DNA of 64,000 bases from Arthrobacter sp. GMC3 (GTDB lineage: Bacteria; Actinomycetota; Actinomycetes; Actinomycetales; Micrococcaceae), in the NCBI RefSeq assembly GCF_002929305.1, contig NZ_PJIO01000003.1, positions 1 through 64,000 of the forward strand. The letters run 5' to 3'. Shown one piece after another: positions 11,053 through 18,775 of this stretch (its first letter is position 1; each line of letters begins with the position of its first letter). Under the pieces are notes generated by a model. The model was not told the origin of the DNA, did no database searches, and was given only the letters and a program-made list of their open reading frames with translations. The translations under genes were made by a program, and so were the position numbers.

Positions 11053-12200
11053 CAGTTGCTGGGTTCCTTGGGTGTCTGGTTGGCCGAAGCCTGGCTGGCA
11101 GTTTTCGCGCCGGTGTTTGCGTTGCGGATGTTTGGGGGGAGGGTGTGCGGGCTGACAAGTGTGTGGTGTTCCTCGTCCCAGTCGTTGTAGGCGCTGACAA
11201 TGGCACCCACTAAACGGTGGCGGACCACGTCGCTGGCATCGAGGATGGAAAAATTAATGTCATCCACTGATTGCAATATTTCCTCCACCACCCGCAGTCC
11301 GGACCTGGTCCCACTGGGCAGGTCGACTTGGGTGATGTCACCGGTGACGACAATTTTTGAACCGAATCCCAGCCTGGTCAGGAACATTTTCATTTGCTCC
11401 GGGGTGGTGTTCTGGGCTTCGTCCAAGATGATGAACGCGTCGTTGAGGGTACGCCCGCGCATGTAGGCAAGGGGGGCAACTTCGATGGTGCCCGCGGCCA
11501 TCAGGCGCGGGATGGTCTCCGGGTCCATCATGTCGTGCAACGCATCGTAAAGTGGCCGCAGATACGGGTCAATCTTGTCGTTGAGGGTTCCCGGCAAGAA
11601 GCCGAGCCGCTCCCCCGCCTCGACGGCGGGCCGGGTGAGTATGATGCGGCTGACATCCTTGCGCTGCAGAGCCTGCACCGCCTTGGCCATGGCCAGGTAC
11701 GTTTTTCCGGTGCCTGCCGGGCCGATGCCGAAGACCACCGTATTTCTGTCAATGGCGTCGACATAGTTCTTCTGATTGAGAGTTTTAGGACGGATAGTAC
11801 GGCCCCGGGAGGAGAGGATGTCCTGGGTGAGAATGTCAACCACCGAAGCCTCCGGGCGGGCTTTGAGCATGGTGACGAGTTGTTCCCACAGTGCCCCGTC
11901 CATGGTGACGTGCCGGGCGACCATGGCCCTGGCTTCCTCCATGAGGTGCATGATGCGCGGGACAGTGCCGCTGGGCCCGGTAATGGAAAGAACATTTCCA
12001 CGGGCAAGAAACGCCACGTCCGGGTACAGTCCTTCCACCATGCGCAGGCCCTCATCTTGGGTACCAAGAGTCGCAACCATCTGCTCGGAAGAAGAAAAGT
12101 GCACTACTTCAGTGCGGGTTCCATCCAAGGAATGCGGGAATGGCCGTCCACTACCGCTTTCGGAAAAGTCATCGCGGCGGCTCTCTGTTGTCTCTGGCAT
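11052..12200 (-). CDS. phoH: PhoH-like ATPase (PhoL type)
   Basis: Cytoplasmic P-loop ATPase related to the helicase-like PhoH proteins, tied by gene order to YbeY and Era in RNA metabolism. Walker A is GPAGTGKT at about 159-166 and Walker B FIILDEAQN follows. The conserved TRPAVEAGERLGFLPG motif and GDITQVDLP are present. A KH-like N-terminal part precedes the ATPase. At 382 residues it has an extended N-terminus and a Ser/Asn/Thr-rich tail. The ATG at 12200 has only a weak GGGACGG upstream. A strong AAAGGAG lies 25 bases before it with no usable start codon. First gene of the phoH-ybeY-CNNM-era operon. Confidence 0.94.
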   Translation of the reverse strand: MPETTESRRDDFSESGSGRPFPHSLDGTRTEVVHFSSSEQMVATLGTQDEGLRMVEGLYPDVAFLARGNVLSITGPSGTVPRIMHLMEEARAMVARHVTMDGALWEQLVTMLKARPEASVVDILTQDILSSRGRTIRPKTLNQKNYVDAIDRNTVVFGIGPAGTGKTYLAMAKAVQALQRKDVSRIILTRPAVEAGERLGFLPGTLNDKIDPYLRPLYDALHDMMDPETIPRLMAAGTIEVAPLAYMRGRTLNDAFIILDEAQNTTPEQMKMFLTRLGFGSKIVVTGDITQVDLPSGTRSGLRVVEEILQSVDDINFSILDASDVVRHRLVGAIVSAYNDWDEEHHTLVSPHTLPPNIRNANTGAKTASQASANQTPKEPSN

Positions 12201-12508
12201 AAGTGCGGCCGTCCCAGGCCTGTTTTCTCTCCTTTGTAGTACCGGTTTTCACCGGCGGCAAGAGCACATCGCTCCCGCTTTCAATCTTAGTCCACTCCGG
12301 CGCCGGCGGCGCGGGCCGCCAAATGATGTAGGTCTCTTTAGTGTTTCAATACGGTTTCAGTTCGCTCAGATTCCTCAGTTACCGGCGAAACGGGCACGCC
12401 AGTATGCCAAGCTATTGAAGGTTCAAAGCGTTTGGGGAGGCTTGGATCGCCATCAAGGCCGCAGCCCGGCCAAGGAAACTATTGAGAAAAAGTGAGCTAG
12501 TCATCCGA
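12201..12508. other. Divergent intergenic region, no gene seen
   Basis: About 308 bases between phoH (minus) and the GerMN-type lipoprotein gene (plus). No protein-like frame is visible. A CCGG-TTTTCA-CCGG hairpin lies just before phoH, and a -10-like TAAGAT is readable on the minus strand without a good -35. Both promoters should be here, but I cannot place them with confidence. Confidence 0.6.
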
Positions 12509-13522
12509 ATGCCCACCCCGCCAGGCACCCCACGAGAGCGCGTTCTTGCGCCAACTCGCCCGCTGCAGCGCAGGGACACTTCCGATGCTCCGAGTTCCCG
12601 TCCCCGGCAGGCGTGGACCAGCATTCGGGTGGGAATCGCGCTCACTGTGATTGTTGCAACGGCCACATCGTGCTCGGCAAATGCAACGGGTCACGACGCC
12701 GTCATGCCGGCCACGGGTAACGTTCCGGCAAGTAGCCTGGTCACGAGTGCACCGTTAGAAACGGCAGCCGCCAGCGCGTCGATCCCTGTCTACTGGCTTG
12801 GCCACAGCAACGATTCCGTCTACCTGTACCGTGAGTTCACCACCCCGGCCACGGCGGATGACCCAATAGTCTCTTCCCTGCGGGCCATGATGACCCGGCG
12901 CCCCCAGGATCCGGACTATTTCTCGGTGTGGAACGCACCGACCCGGCTGGGAGCGTCGATCTCCGCCAAAAACGTCATCACCGTAGATATTTCCGCCGAT
13001 GCTTTCGGTCAAAAAGTAGATCAGGGCATTGCCGAACGGTCGGTGGCGCAGCTGGTGTACACGGCCACGGCGGCGGCGGCCATGTCCGGACTCATCGATT
13101 CCTCCTCCGCGGTTCAGGTATCGGTTCTCGTTGACGGGCACACCGGATACAACGCGTTCGGTCACGTCGCCTTGGACAAGCCACTGACCCGAGACTCACG
13201 GTTTCTGGCACCGGTGTGGATCATCGATCCGGCCAACGGTGCAAGTACTAAGGCCAATCCGTTGAAAGTTTCGGGCCAGGGTATCTCCCCCACCGGAGTC
13301 CTCCAATGGTCGCTGGCCAGCGTTAACGACGGGAAGGCCGGTAGCGCCTATTTGTCCGGTTCGGTGACTTTGCCCGCCGGCCCCAGTGCGCTGGGCAACT
13401 ATGCCTTCGACGTCACACCGGTGCCCGGGAGTTATCTGCTCTCCGTGTTCATCTCCGAGCCGGAAACACCGGGGAAACAGATTGGCATCGACACCAAGCT
13501 CGTGACCGTCGAGGGTCCCTAG
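12509..13522 (+). CDS. Probable lipoprotein with GerMN and Gmad2-like domains
   Basis: A secreted or membrane-bound protein of 337 residues. A hydrophobic stretch (GIALTVIVATATSC) ends at Cys55, a plausible though imperfect lipobox. The middle (about 95-220) fits a GerMN domain: VYWLGHSNDSVYLYREF, many small residues, VQVSVLVDG. The C-terminal about 100 residues, with WSLASVND and YLLSVFISEPE, fit the Ig-like Gmad2 domain that often follows. GerMN is named from spore germination proteins, but this organism type does not sporulate, so the role is probably in the envelope. The start is uncertain: ATG 12509 is used, a TTG at 12482 is in frame, and neither has a strong Shine-Dalgarno. It stands alone on the plus strand, convergent with rsmE with three bases between them. 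Confidence 0.75.
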   Translation: MPTPPGTPRERVLAPTRPLQRRDTSDAPSSRPRQAWTSIRVGIALTVIVATATSCSANATGHDAVMPATGNVPASSLVTSAPLETAAASASIPVYWLGHSNDSVYLYREFTTPATADDPIVSSLRAMMTRRPQDPDYFSVWNAPTRLGASISAKNVITVDISADAFGQKVDQGIAERSVAQLVYTATAAAAMSGLIDSSSAVQVSVLVDGHTGYNAFGHVALDKPLTRDSRFLAPVWIIDPANGASTKANPLKVSGQGISPTGVLQWSLASVNDGKAGSAYLSGSVTLPAGPSALGNYAFDVTPVPGSYLLSVFISEPETPGKQIGIDTKLVTVEGP

Positions 13523-13525
13523 CTG

Positions 13526-14293
13526 CTACCAGCGGCCAAGTTCCTGGCTCAAAAGTACGACGGCGGCGGGACCGGCCGTGGAGGACCTCAGGACATGCTT
13601 TCCCAAAAGTGCCGTGCGAGCCCCGGCCGCCAGGAACGCCTGAACCTCGGCAGCACTCATGCCGCCTTCCGGTCCCACGATCATGACAATCCGCCCGCGC
13701 GGTGAATCGGAATCCTGGGCACGCCAGTCCCGCACCACCGCAGGCAGTGTGTCGACAGCATCTTCGTGCAGGATCAGGGCGAGCTCCGCCGAGCCGATCA
13801 GCTCTACCAGGCCGGGCGTGCCCACCAACTCCCCCACCCACGGAATTCGTGACCGGCGAGCCTGCTTGGCCGCCATGGCCACCACATTGCGCCATTTCAC
13901 CGGACCCTTGACTGCCTTGTCCATCTTCCATCGCACGATGGAGCGTTCGGCCTGCCACGGCACGACCCCGTCAATGCCCAGCTCGGTTGCCGTTTCGATG
14001 GCAAGTTCATCCCTGTCACCCTTGGCAAGGGCTTGGACCAGGACAAGCTCAAGACCGTCGGTCTCAGGCGGGTTGAGGCGGTCAACGCGGACGGTTAACG
14101 TCCCGGCCTCCGAGCCGGTAACCGTGCACACCAAACGCAAGCCGGCGCCGTCGCACAGGTCAACGGGTTCGCCGGGCGCGAGCCGTTTCACGGTGACGGC
14201 ATGGCGCCCCTCGGCACCACCGAGGTCAAATGAGTCTCCGACCACCAGGGGCGCCAGCTCGTTGACCTCGGCATAAAAGACAGGATTGCTCAT
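13526..14293 (-). CDS. rsmE: 16S rRNA (uracil(1498)-N(3))-methyltransferase
   Basis: SAM-dependent SPOUT methyltransferase that methylates N3 of U1498 in 16S rRNA. The 255-residue protein has an N-terminal PUA-like RNA-binding part (AEGRHAVTVKRLAPGEPVDLCDG). The knotted SPOUT domain carries EIATELGI-type sequence (AIETATELGIDGVVPW), IVGPEGGMSAAEV, and LLGKHVLRSSTAGPAAV near the C-terminus, forming the SAM site. It starts at ATG 14293, six bases after the dnaJ stop, so it belongs to the hrcA-dnaJ-rsmE unit. Confidence 0.95.
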   Translation of the reverse strand: MSNPVFYAEVNELAPLVVGDSFDLGGAEGRHAVTVKRLAPGEPVDLCDGAGLRLVCTVTGSEAGTLTVRVDRLNPPETDGLELVLVQALAKGDRDELAIETATELGIDGVVPWQAERSIVRWKMDKAVKGPVKWRNVVAMAAKQARRSRIPWVGELVGTPGLVELIGSAELALILHEDAVDTLPAVVRDWRAQDSDSPRGRIVMIVGPEGGMSAAEVQAFLAAGARTALLGKHVLRSSTAGPAAVVLLSQELGRW

Positions 14294-14299
14294 CGGGTC

Positions 14300-15433
14300 C
14301 TAGAGGTTGCCGAGTTTGTCACGCAGTTTGGCGAACATGCCGCCGCTGCTGACCAGTTTGCCCTCGGTAAAAGTTTCCCCGCGCAGGGCAGCAAGCTGCT
14401 TGAGCAGTTCTTCCTGGGCGGCATCCGGCTTGGTGGGTGTCTCCACATGGATGTGAACTTTCAGATCCCCGCGGCCATAGCCGCGCAGGTGGGTAACACC
14501 CAGGTTGCGCAAGGTGATGATTTCCCCGGCCTGCGTGCCCGGCTTGATGCTGATGGGCTGCTCGCCGTCGAATGTTTCAAGCGTCAGTTCGGTGCCCAAC
14601 GCGGCAGCGGTCATGGGCACGCTCAACGTAGCGTGCAGATCGTCACCTTCGCGCAGGAAGGCGGGGTCGTTATTGACCTTCATCTCCACATACAGGTCAC
14701 CGGCCGGGCCGCCGGCCGGACCTGCTTCGCCCTGGCCAGCCAGCTGGATGCGCGTGCCGGTGCCTACACCGGCTGGAACCTTGATGGTCAGTGTGCGGCG
14801 GTTGCGGACCCTGCCCTCACCCATGCACTCATTGCAGGGATCTTCGATCCGGGTACCGAATCCCTGGCAGGAGTTGCAGGTGGCAAGTGTCATGACGTTA
14901 CCCAGGATGGAGCGCATGGGGCGCTGAATCTGGCCGGCGCCGTTGCAGACGTCGCAGGTGACCGGGGATGTGCCGGGGCGGCAGCAGCTACCCTCACAGG
15001 TGGGGCAGGTGACTGCGGTGTCGATTTCCAGTTTCTTGTTGACACCGAACACGGCTTCGCTCAGGTCGATCCTGACGGTGATCAGGGCGTCCTGGCCTCG
15101 GCGCATGCGTGAGGCCGGGCCGTGTCCTTGCCCGCCACCGCCCCCGAAGAAGGTCTCAAAGATGTCCTGGAAGGCAAACCCCTGGCCGTCATAGTTGCCG
15201 CCACCGCCGCCGTTGCTGTTGCCGTTTTCGTTGCCGGTGGTGTCGTAGATGCGTCGCTTGCCGGGATCGGAGAGGACCTCGTAGGCATGAGTGACCGCCT
15301 TGAAACGATCCTGTGCGTCCGCGGCGTCGTTAACGTCGGGGTGCAGCTTGCGGGCCAGCTTACGGTAGGCCTTCTTGATTTCTTCAGGCGTGGCATCGCG
15401 GGAGACACCCAGGGCGTCATAGTGGTTGCTCAA
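14300..15433 (-). CDS. dnaJ: Molecular chaperone DnaJ (HSP40)
   Basis: Co-chaperone that delivers clients to DnaK and stimulates its ATPase. The 377-residue type I J-protein has a J-domain at 1-70 with HPD at 31-33 and a Gly/Asn/Phe-rich linker at about 70-107. A cysteine-rich zinc region (about 140-205) has four CxxC units, followed by C-terminal substrate-binding beta domains. The first zinc repeat reads CPTCEGSCC rather than CxxCxGxG, a small deviation seen in the HrcA-linked DnaJ2 of actinobacteria. It lies 53 bases after hrcA on the same strand, so it is likely controlled through CIRCE. A second dnaJ in the dnaK operon would be expected elsewhere. Confidence 0.96.
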   Translation of the reverse strand: MSNHYDALGVSRDATPEEIKKAYRKLARKLHPDVNDAADAQDRFKAVTHAYEVLSDPGKRRIYDTTGNENGNSNGGGGGNYDGQGFAFQDIFETFFGGGGGQGHGPASRMRRGQDALITVRIDLSEAVFGVNKKLEIDTAVTCPTCEGSCCRPGTSPVTCDVCNGAGQIQRPMRSILGNVMTLATCNSCQGFGTRIEDPCNECMGEGRVRNRRTLTIKVPAGVGTGTRIQLAGQGEAGPAGGPAGDLYVEMKVNNDPAFLREGDDLHATLSVPMTAAALGTELTLETFDGEQPISIKPGTQAGEIITLRNLGVTHLRGYGRGDLKVHIHVETPTKPDAAQEELLKQLAALRGETFTEGKLVSSGGMFAKLRDKLGNL

Positions 15434-15486
15434 AGTCTTGCTCTCTCCAGTGGAACGTGTACAAGGTTGTTCTTTGTCAAAGCCGT

Positions 15487-16500
15487 CTAACCGGCCAAAA
15501 TTCGGGACAAGTACCGGGCAACCGCCCGGACACTTGACATGGTGTTGGGATAGTCCATCCGGGTAGGGCCCACCACACCAAGTTTGGCGCTTTCGCCAAC
15601 CCCGTAGTTGGTGGCCACCACCGAAGCCTCGGCCAGGGAATCGTGCGGATTTTCACGGCCAATACTCACTGCCATGCCCATGGAATCCTGCGCCATTTGC
15701 TCCAAAAGGCGCAGGAGTACCACTTGCTCCTCCAGGGCATCCAGCACAGGACCGATGCTTAGGGGAAAGTCGACATTGGAACGGGCAAGGTTCGCCGTTC
15801 CAGCCAGCACAATTCTATCTTCCCGTGCCGCCTGGGCCAGCTGCGTCAGCCCATGTGCCAGCTTCCGGACCGTATCTTGATCATTGGCGGGGACGGCGCC
15901 GGGCAACTGTGCCAGTGCGGTGGGCAGCTTCCCCACAGGCGTGCCTGCCACGGCGGCAAGGAAAACCTGCCGCAAACTGCCCAGCCGAACGTCGTCGATA
16001 GTGGCACCCACATCGATGACGCTTTGCTCCACCTTGCCAGAGGTCAGGATCAGCACCAGCAGCACCTGCCGGGGGCCGAGGGAAACGAACTCAATATGGC
16101 GAACAGTGGTTTTGGCGGACCTGGGGTATTGGACCACTGCCACCTGGTTGGTGAGTTGGGCCAGGGCTCGAACGGTGCGTTCAAGAACGTCGTCGAGGTC
16201 CGTGGATCCGTCGAGCAGGACGGCGATGGCCCTCCTCTCGGCCGCTGAGAGCGGCTTGACGGAAGAAATCTGGTCGACAAAGAGCCGGTAGCCCTTATCT
16301 GTGGGGATGCGCCCGGAACTGGTGTGGGGGGCCGTAATCAGCCCTTCCTCCTCCAACGCAGCCATGTCATTGCGAATGGTGGCGCTTGAAACGCCGAGGT
16401 GGTGGCGATCAACCAGGGCCTTGGAACCGACGGGCTCACGGGAGTGGACGTAGTCCTCCACGATGGCTCGCAGAACTTCCAGTTTCCTAGGTTCACTCAT
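15487..16500 (-). CDS. hrcA: Heat-inducible transcription repressor HrcA
   Basis: Repressor that binds CIRCE and keeps class I heat-shock genes off at normal temperature. The 337-residue protein has the N-terminal winged helix ([52 protein letters not shown]) and a GAF-like dimerisation core. It ends in the family's C-terminal part ([11 protein letters not shown]). The start is ATG 16500, because AGGAGG is eight bases upstream; the GTG at 16509 lies inside that spacing. A CIRCE element is 55 bases upstream, so the operon hrcA-dnaJ-rsmE is autoregulated. Confidence 0.97.
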   Translation of the reverse strand: MSEPRKLEVLRAIVEDYVHSREPVGSKALVDRHHLGVSSATIRNDMAALEEEGLITAPHTSSGRIPTDKGYRLFVDQISSVKPLSAAERRAIAVLLDGSTDLDDVLERTVRALAQLTNQVAVVQYPRSAKTTVRHIEFVSLGPRQVLLVLILTSGKVEQSVIDVGATIDDVRLGSLRQVFLAAVAGTPVGKLPTALAQLPGAVPANDQDTVRKLAHGLTQLAQAAREDRIVLAGTANLARSNVDFPLSIGPVLDALEEQVVLLRLLEQMAQDSMGMAVSIGRENPHDSLAEASVVATNYGVGESAKLGVVGPTRMDYPNTMSSVRAVARYLSRILAG

Positions 16501-16554
16501 GACTGGCACCTCCTCGCGGCCCTTGACACTTTGGGTGGCACTTTCGGCATTGCG

Positions 16555-16581
16555 TTAGCACTCTACCCACTCAAGTGCTAA
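16555..16581. promoter_or_regulatory. CIRCE operator (HrcA-binding inverted repeat)
   Basis: TTAGCACTC, nine bases, AAGTGCTAA. This matches the consensus TTAGCACTC-N9-GAGTGCTAA at 17 of 18 arm positions. On the minus strand a plausible hrcA promoter (TTAGAC, 16 bases, TAGAGT) overlaps it, so bound HrcA would block polymerase. Confidence 0.93.
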
Positions 16582-16710
16582 GTCTAATACTTACGAGGGG
16601 ACACTTCCCGGCACGGCACAAAGTCCGCTGCGCAGTTCCAGTTGTTAGCATTGAATATTCAGCCACCGGCGTACCGGCGAGCCTTACAACAAGCAAAGGG
16701 CACAATCAAC

Positions 16711-17562
16711 GTGGAGTTCAACAATTGGGGGCCCCAAGACCTCAGCGCGCCCAAGGCCCGCGTACTGCGCCAAGTCCCGGCGACCCGCGGACTGGTGGTG
16801 GAGGACGTCCAGACGGGATGGGTGGGGGCCGTGGTCAGGATTGAAAAGTCCGGCGGCATGCACATCATGGAACTGGCGGACCAGCGCGAAAAGGTCCGCG
16901 CCTTTCCCCTCGGCTTTGGCTTCCTGATCGACGGAGAACCGGTGGAAGTGGTTGCCCCGGCTGCAGCAGCTTCCCCACCACAGAAGCTGCTCACGGCCTC
17001 CGGCTCCGTTAAAGTGGAGGGCCTGCGCGCGCAAGTTGCCAAGGCCAGCCGCATCTGGGTGGAAGGCAAGCACGACGCCGAACTCGTGGAAAAGGTGTGG
17101 GGGCACGACCTCCGTGTGGAAGGCATCGTCGTCGAACCCCTGCGCGGCATCGACGATCTGACGGCCGCCGTCAAGGATTTTGCGCCCGGACCCAACCGGC
17201 GGCTGGGTGTTCTGGTGGACCATCTGGTGCCGCATTCAAAAGAATCCCGGATTGTGGCCGATCTCATGAAGTCCCCCGCCGCCAAGAACAACGTACTGGT
17301 GGTGGGCCACCCCTACGTCGACGTATGGCAGGCGATCAAACCGAGCACCCTTGGCATCCCTGCCTGGCCGGTAATCCCGCGCAATATTGAATGGAAACTG
17401 GGCATTCTGGCCGCATTTGGCTGGCCCCACGAGAGTGCTGAGGACATTGGCATCGGCTGGCAGCGTCTGCTCTCCCGGGTGAATTCCTACGCGGATTTGG
17501 AACCATCGCTGCTGGGCCGGGTGGAAGAAGTCATTGACTTCCTAACCGCGCCAGTATCCTAG
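16711..17562 (+). CDS. DUF3097 family protein with a Toprim-like motif
   Basis: Conserved actinobacterial protein of unknown function, 283 residues. The N-terminal part (WGPQDLSAPKARVL, RGLVVEDVQTGWVGAVVRIEKS, VRAFPLGFGFLIDG) looks like a small beta domain. It is followed by WVEGKHDAELVEKVWG at about residue 125, which resembles the VEGKxD start of Toprim domains in RNase M5 and DnaG. A further acidic/His stretch VDHLVPHSKESR and VGHPYVDVWQAI come later. The start is GTG 16711, with AAAGGG about 11 bases upstream and a protein beginning V-E-F-N-N-W-G-P. The frame runs up to 16642. Divergent from hrcA across CIRCE. The function is not known; a nuclease or nucleotidyl-transfer role is only suggested by the motif. 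Confidence 0.8.
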   Translation: MEFNNWGPQDLSAPKARVLRQVPATRGLVVEDVQTGWVGAVVRIEKSGGMHIMELADQREKVRAFPLGFGFLIDGEPVEVVAPAAAASPPQKLLTASGSVKVEGLRAQVAKASRIWVEGKHDAELVEKVWGHDLRVEGIVVEPLRGIDDLTAAVKDFAPGPNRRLGVLVDHLVPHSKESRIVADLMKSPAAKNNVLVVGHPYVDVWQAIKPSTLGIPAWPVIPRNIEWKLGILAAFGWPHESAEDIGIGWQRLLSRVNSYADLEPSLLGRVEEVIDFLTAPVS

Positions 17563-17621
17563 TAAGTGCAACAGGCACGACGCCTGAGCAGTACTAAAAC
17601 CGTTTTGAGAGGCAAGTCACT

Positions 17622-18014
17622 GTGAGCATTCCCGGGAATCAGAACACCAATCCGGCAAAGCCCCCGCTTACTCCCGCAGAAGACAAGCAGTGGGCATTTT
17701 TGGCCCACTGTGGCGGCATCCTGGGCTGCGTCCCGTCGGCCGTCATCTACAAGGTCTTCAAGGACCGTGGACCGTTCACGGCACAGGAGTCCCGCGAGGC
17801 CCTGAACTTCACACTGCCCCCCACCATTTTGGCTCTTGCGCTGAACCTTATTGCCCTGATCCTGAACCTCGTTGACCCGGGCGCAGGCACCCCGCTGTCT
17901 ATGCTCGCACTGCTCATTTGGGTCGTTTTGACGGTCTGGTCCGTCATCGCGGCCGTTGCCGTCAGCAAGGGCAACCCTTACCGCTACGCCCTAAACCTGC
18001 GCCGTATCCACTAG
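17622..18014 (+). CDS. DUF4870 small membrane protein
   Basis: A 130-residue membrane protein. After a Pro-rich cytoplasmic head it has the DUF4870 start LTPAEDKQWAFLAHCGGILG and FTAQESREALNFTL. Two strongly hydrophobic segments follow (about 67-87 and 92-115), and it ends in the family's YRYALNLRRI. Tic20-like topology is expected; the function is unknown. It starts at GTG 17622 with GAGAGG eight bases upstream. It follows DUF3097 by 59 bases and may share its transcript. Convergent with the next lipoprotein gene. Confidence 0.85.
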   Translation: MSIPGNQNTNPAKPPLTPAEDKQWAFLAHCGGILGCVPSAVIYKVFKDRGPFTAQESREALNFTLPPTILALALNLIALILNLVDPGAGTPLSMLALLIWVVLTVWSVIAAVAVSKGNPYRYALNLRRIH

Positions 18015-18024
18015 GATTCCTAGG

Positions 18025-18624
18025 CTATTGGCCTAGCGCCGCGAGAACTGCCTTTGCCGTGGCACCGCTGGCTGTGTGGTCGCCTGTGATGTCAAAGACC
18101 AGTCCGGCGACCTGAACAATGTAGCTGCCGGATTGGGCAATCGTTCCGTCGTCACTGGCGTACGCCTTCTCACCTACCCCAGTAATGGGCACCGTGGGGG
18201 CGGCCTGGGACGCGGCTGCGTCGAGAACCGTCTTGAGGGCATCGAGCGTCACCGGAGACGCACTTGTGTACACGGTGATGTTGAGCTCGGACTCAATGTC
18301 GGCGGAGGTGCTCCCGGTGCTGGCGTAGCTGCAGGCATACATCCCGGCGCTGGCATTGATGACGGTGGAGGATGACAAGTCCAGGCCGGTGGATTGGGAT
18401 GCAGTCGCGGCCGGGAAGAGGGTGCAGACATCGATGGCCTGTGCGGGAGCGTTCGACGCCGGTGCCGCAGCCGGTGCCGCAGTGGGTGCGGCAGTGGAGG
18501 CGGAGGTCTGCCCCAAATGTGTTGGCGTGGCGGCGACGCTACTTGTCGAGCATCCACTCAGCATGGTGATGCCCAGGACGCAGGCCGCGATGGCCCGAGA
18601 GTGACGTCCGCGGTGATGTGTCAA
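18025..18624 (-). CDS. Putative lipoprotein, DUF3558-like
   Basis: An exported lipoprotein of 199 residues. The signal peptide (RAIAACVLGITMLSGC) ends in a clean lipobox LSGC with Cys25 as the lipidated residue. A low-complexity Ala/Thr/Pro linker (about 40-65) precedes a globular domain with two spaced cysteines, DVCTLFPAATA and YACSYAS. That spacing and context resemble DUF3558, which is an inference. The start is TTG 18624, with AGGA about nine bases upstream and the resulting signal peptide of normal length. The frame extends to 18711, but those 29 residues are not needed. It follows the three-HTH regulator on the same strand after about 150 bases. Confidence 0.7.
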   Translation of the reverse strand: MTHHRGRHSRAIAACVLGITMLSGCSTSSVAATPTHLGQTSASTAAPTAAPAAAPASNAPAQAIDVCTLFPAATASQSTGLDLSSSTVINASAGMYACSYASTGSTSADIESELNITVYTSASPVTLDALKTVLDAAASQAAPTVPITGVGEKAYASDDGTIAQSGSYIVQVAGLVFDITGDHTASGATAKAVLAALGQ

Positions 18625-18775
18625 TGGCCGTGTTCCTACTGGTTCGCGTGGCAAGCCCGCAAGGATCGTTTGTTCCTGATCCGTGTGACGAGCCGGGTAT
18701 TCTCTGTCCATGCCTTAATGGTGATTCTTGGGTGCCGCCGGCGGTAGTAGGGGAATGGCGGATCTCGCTTTCAGG

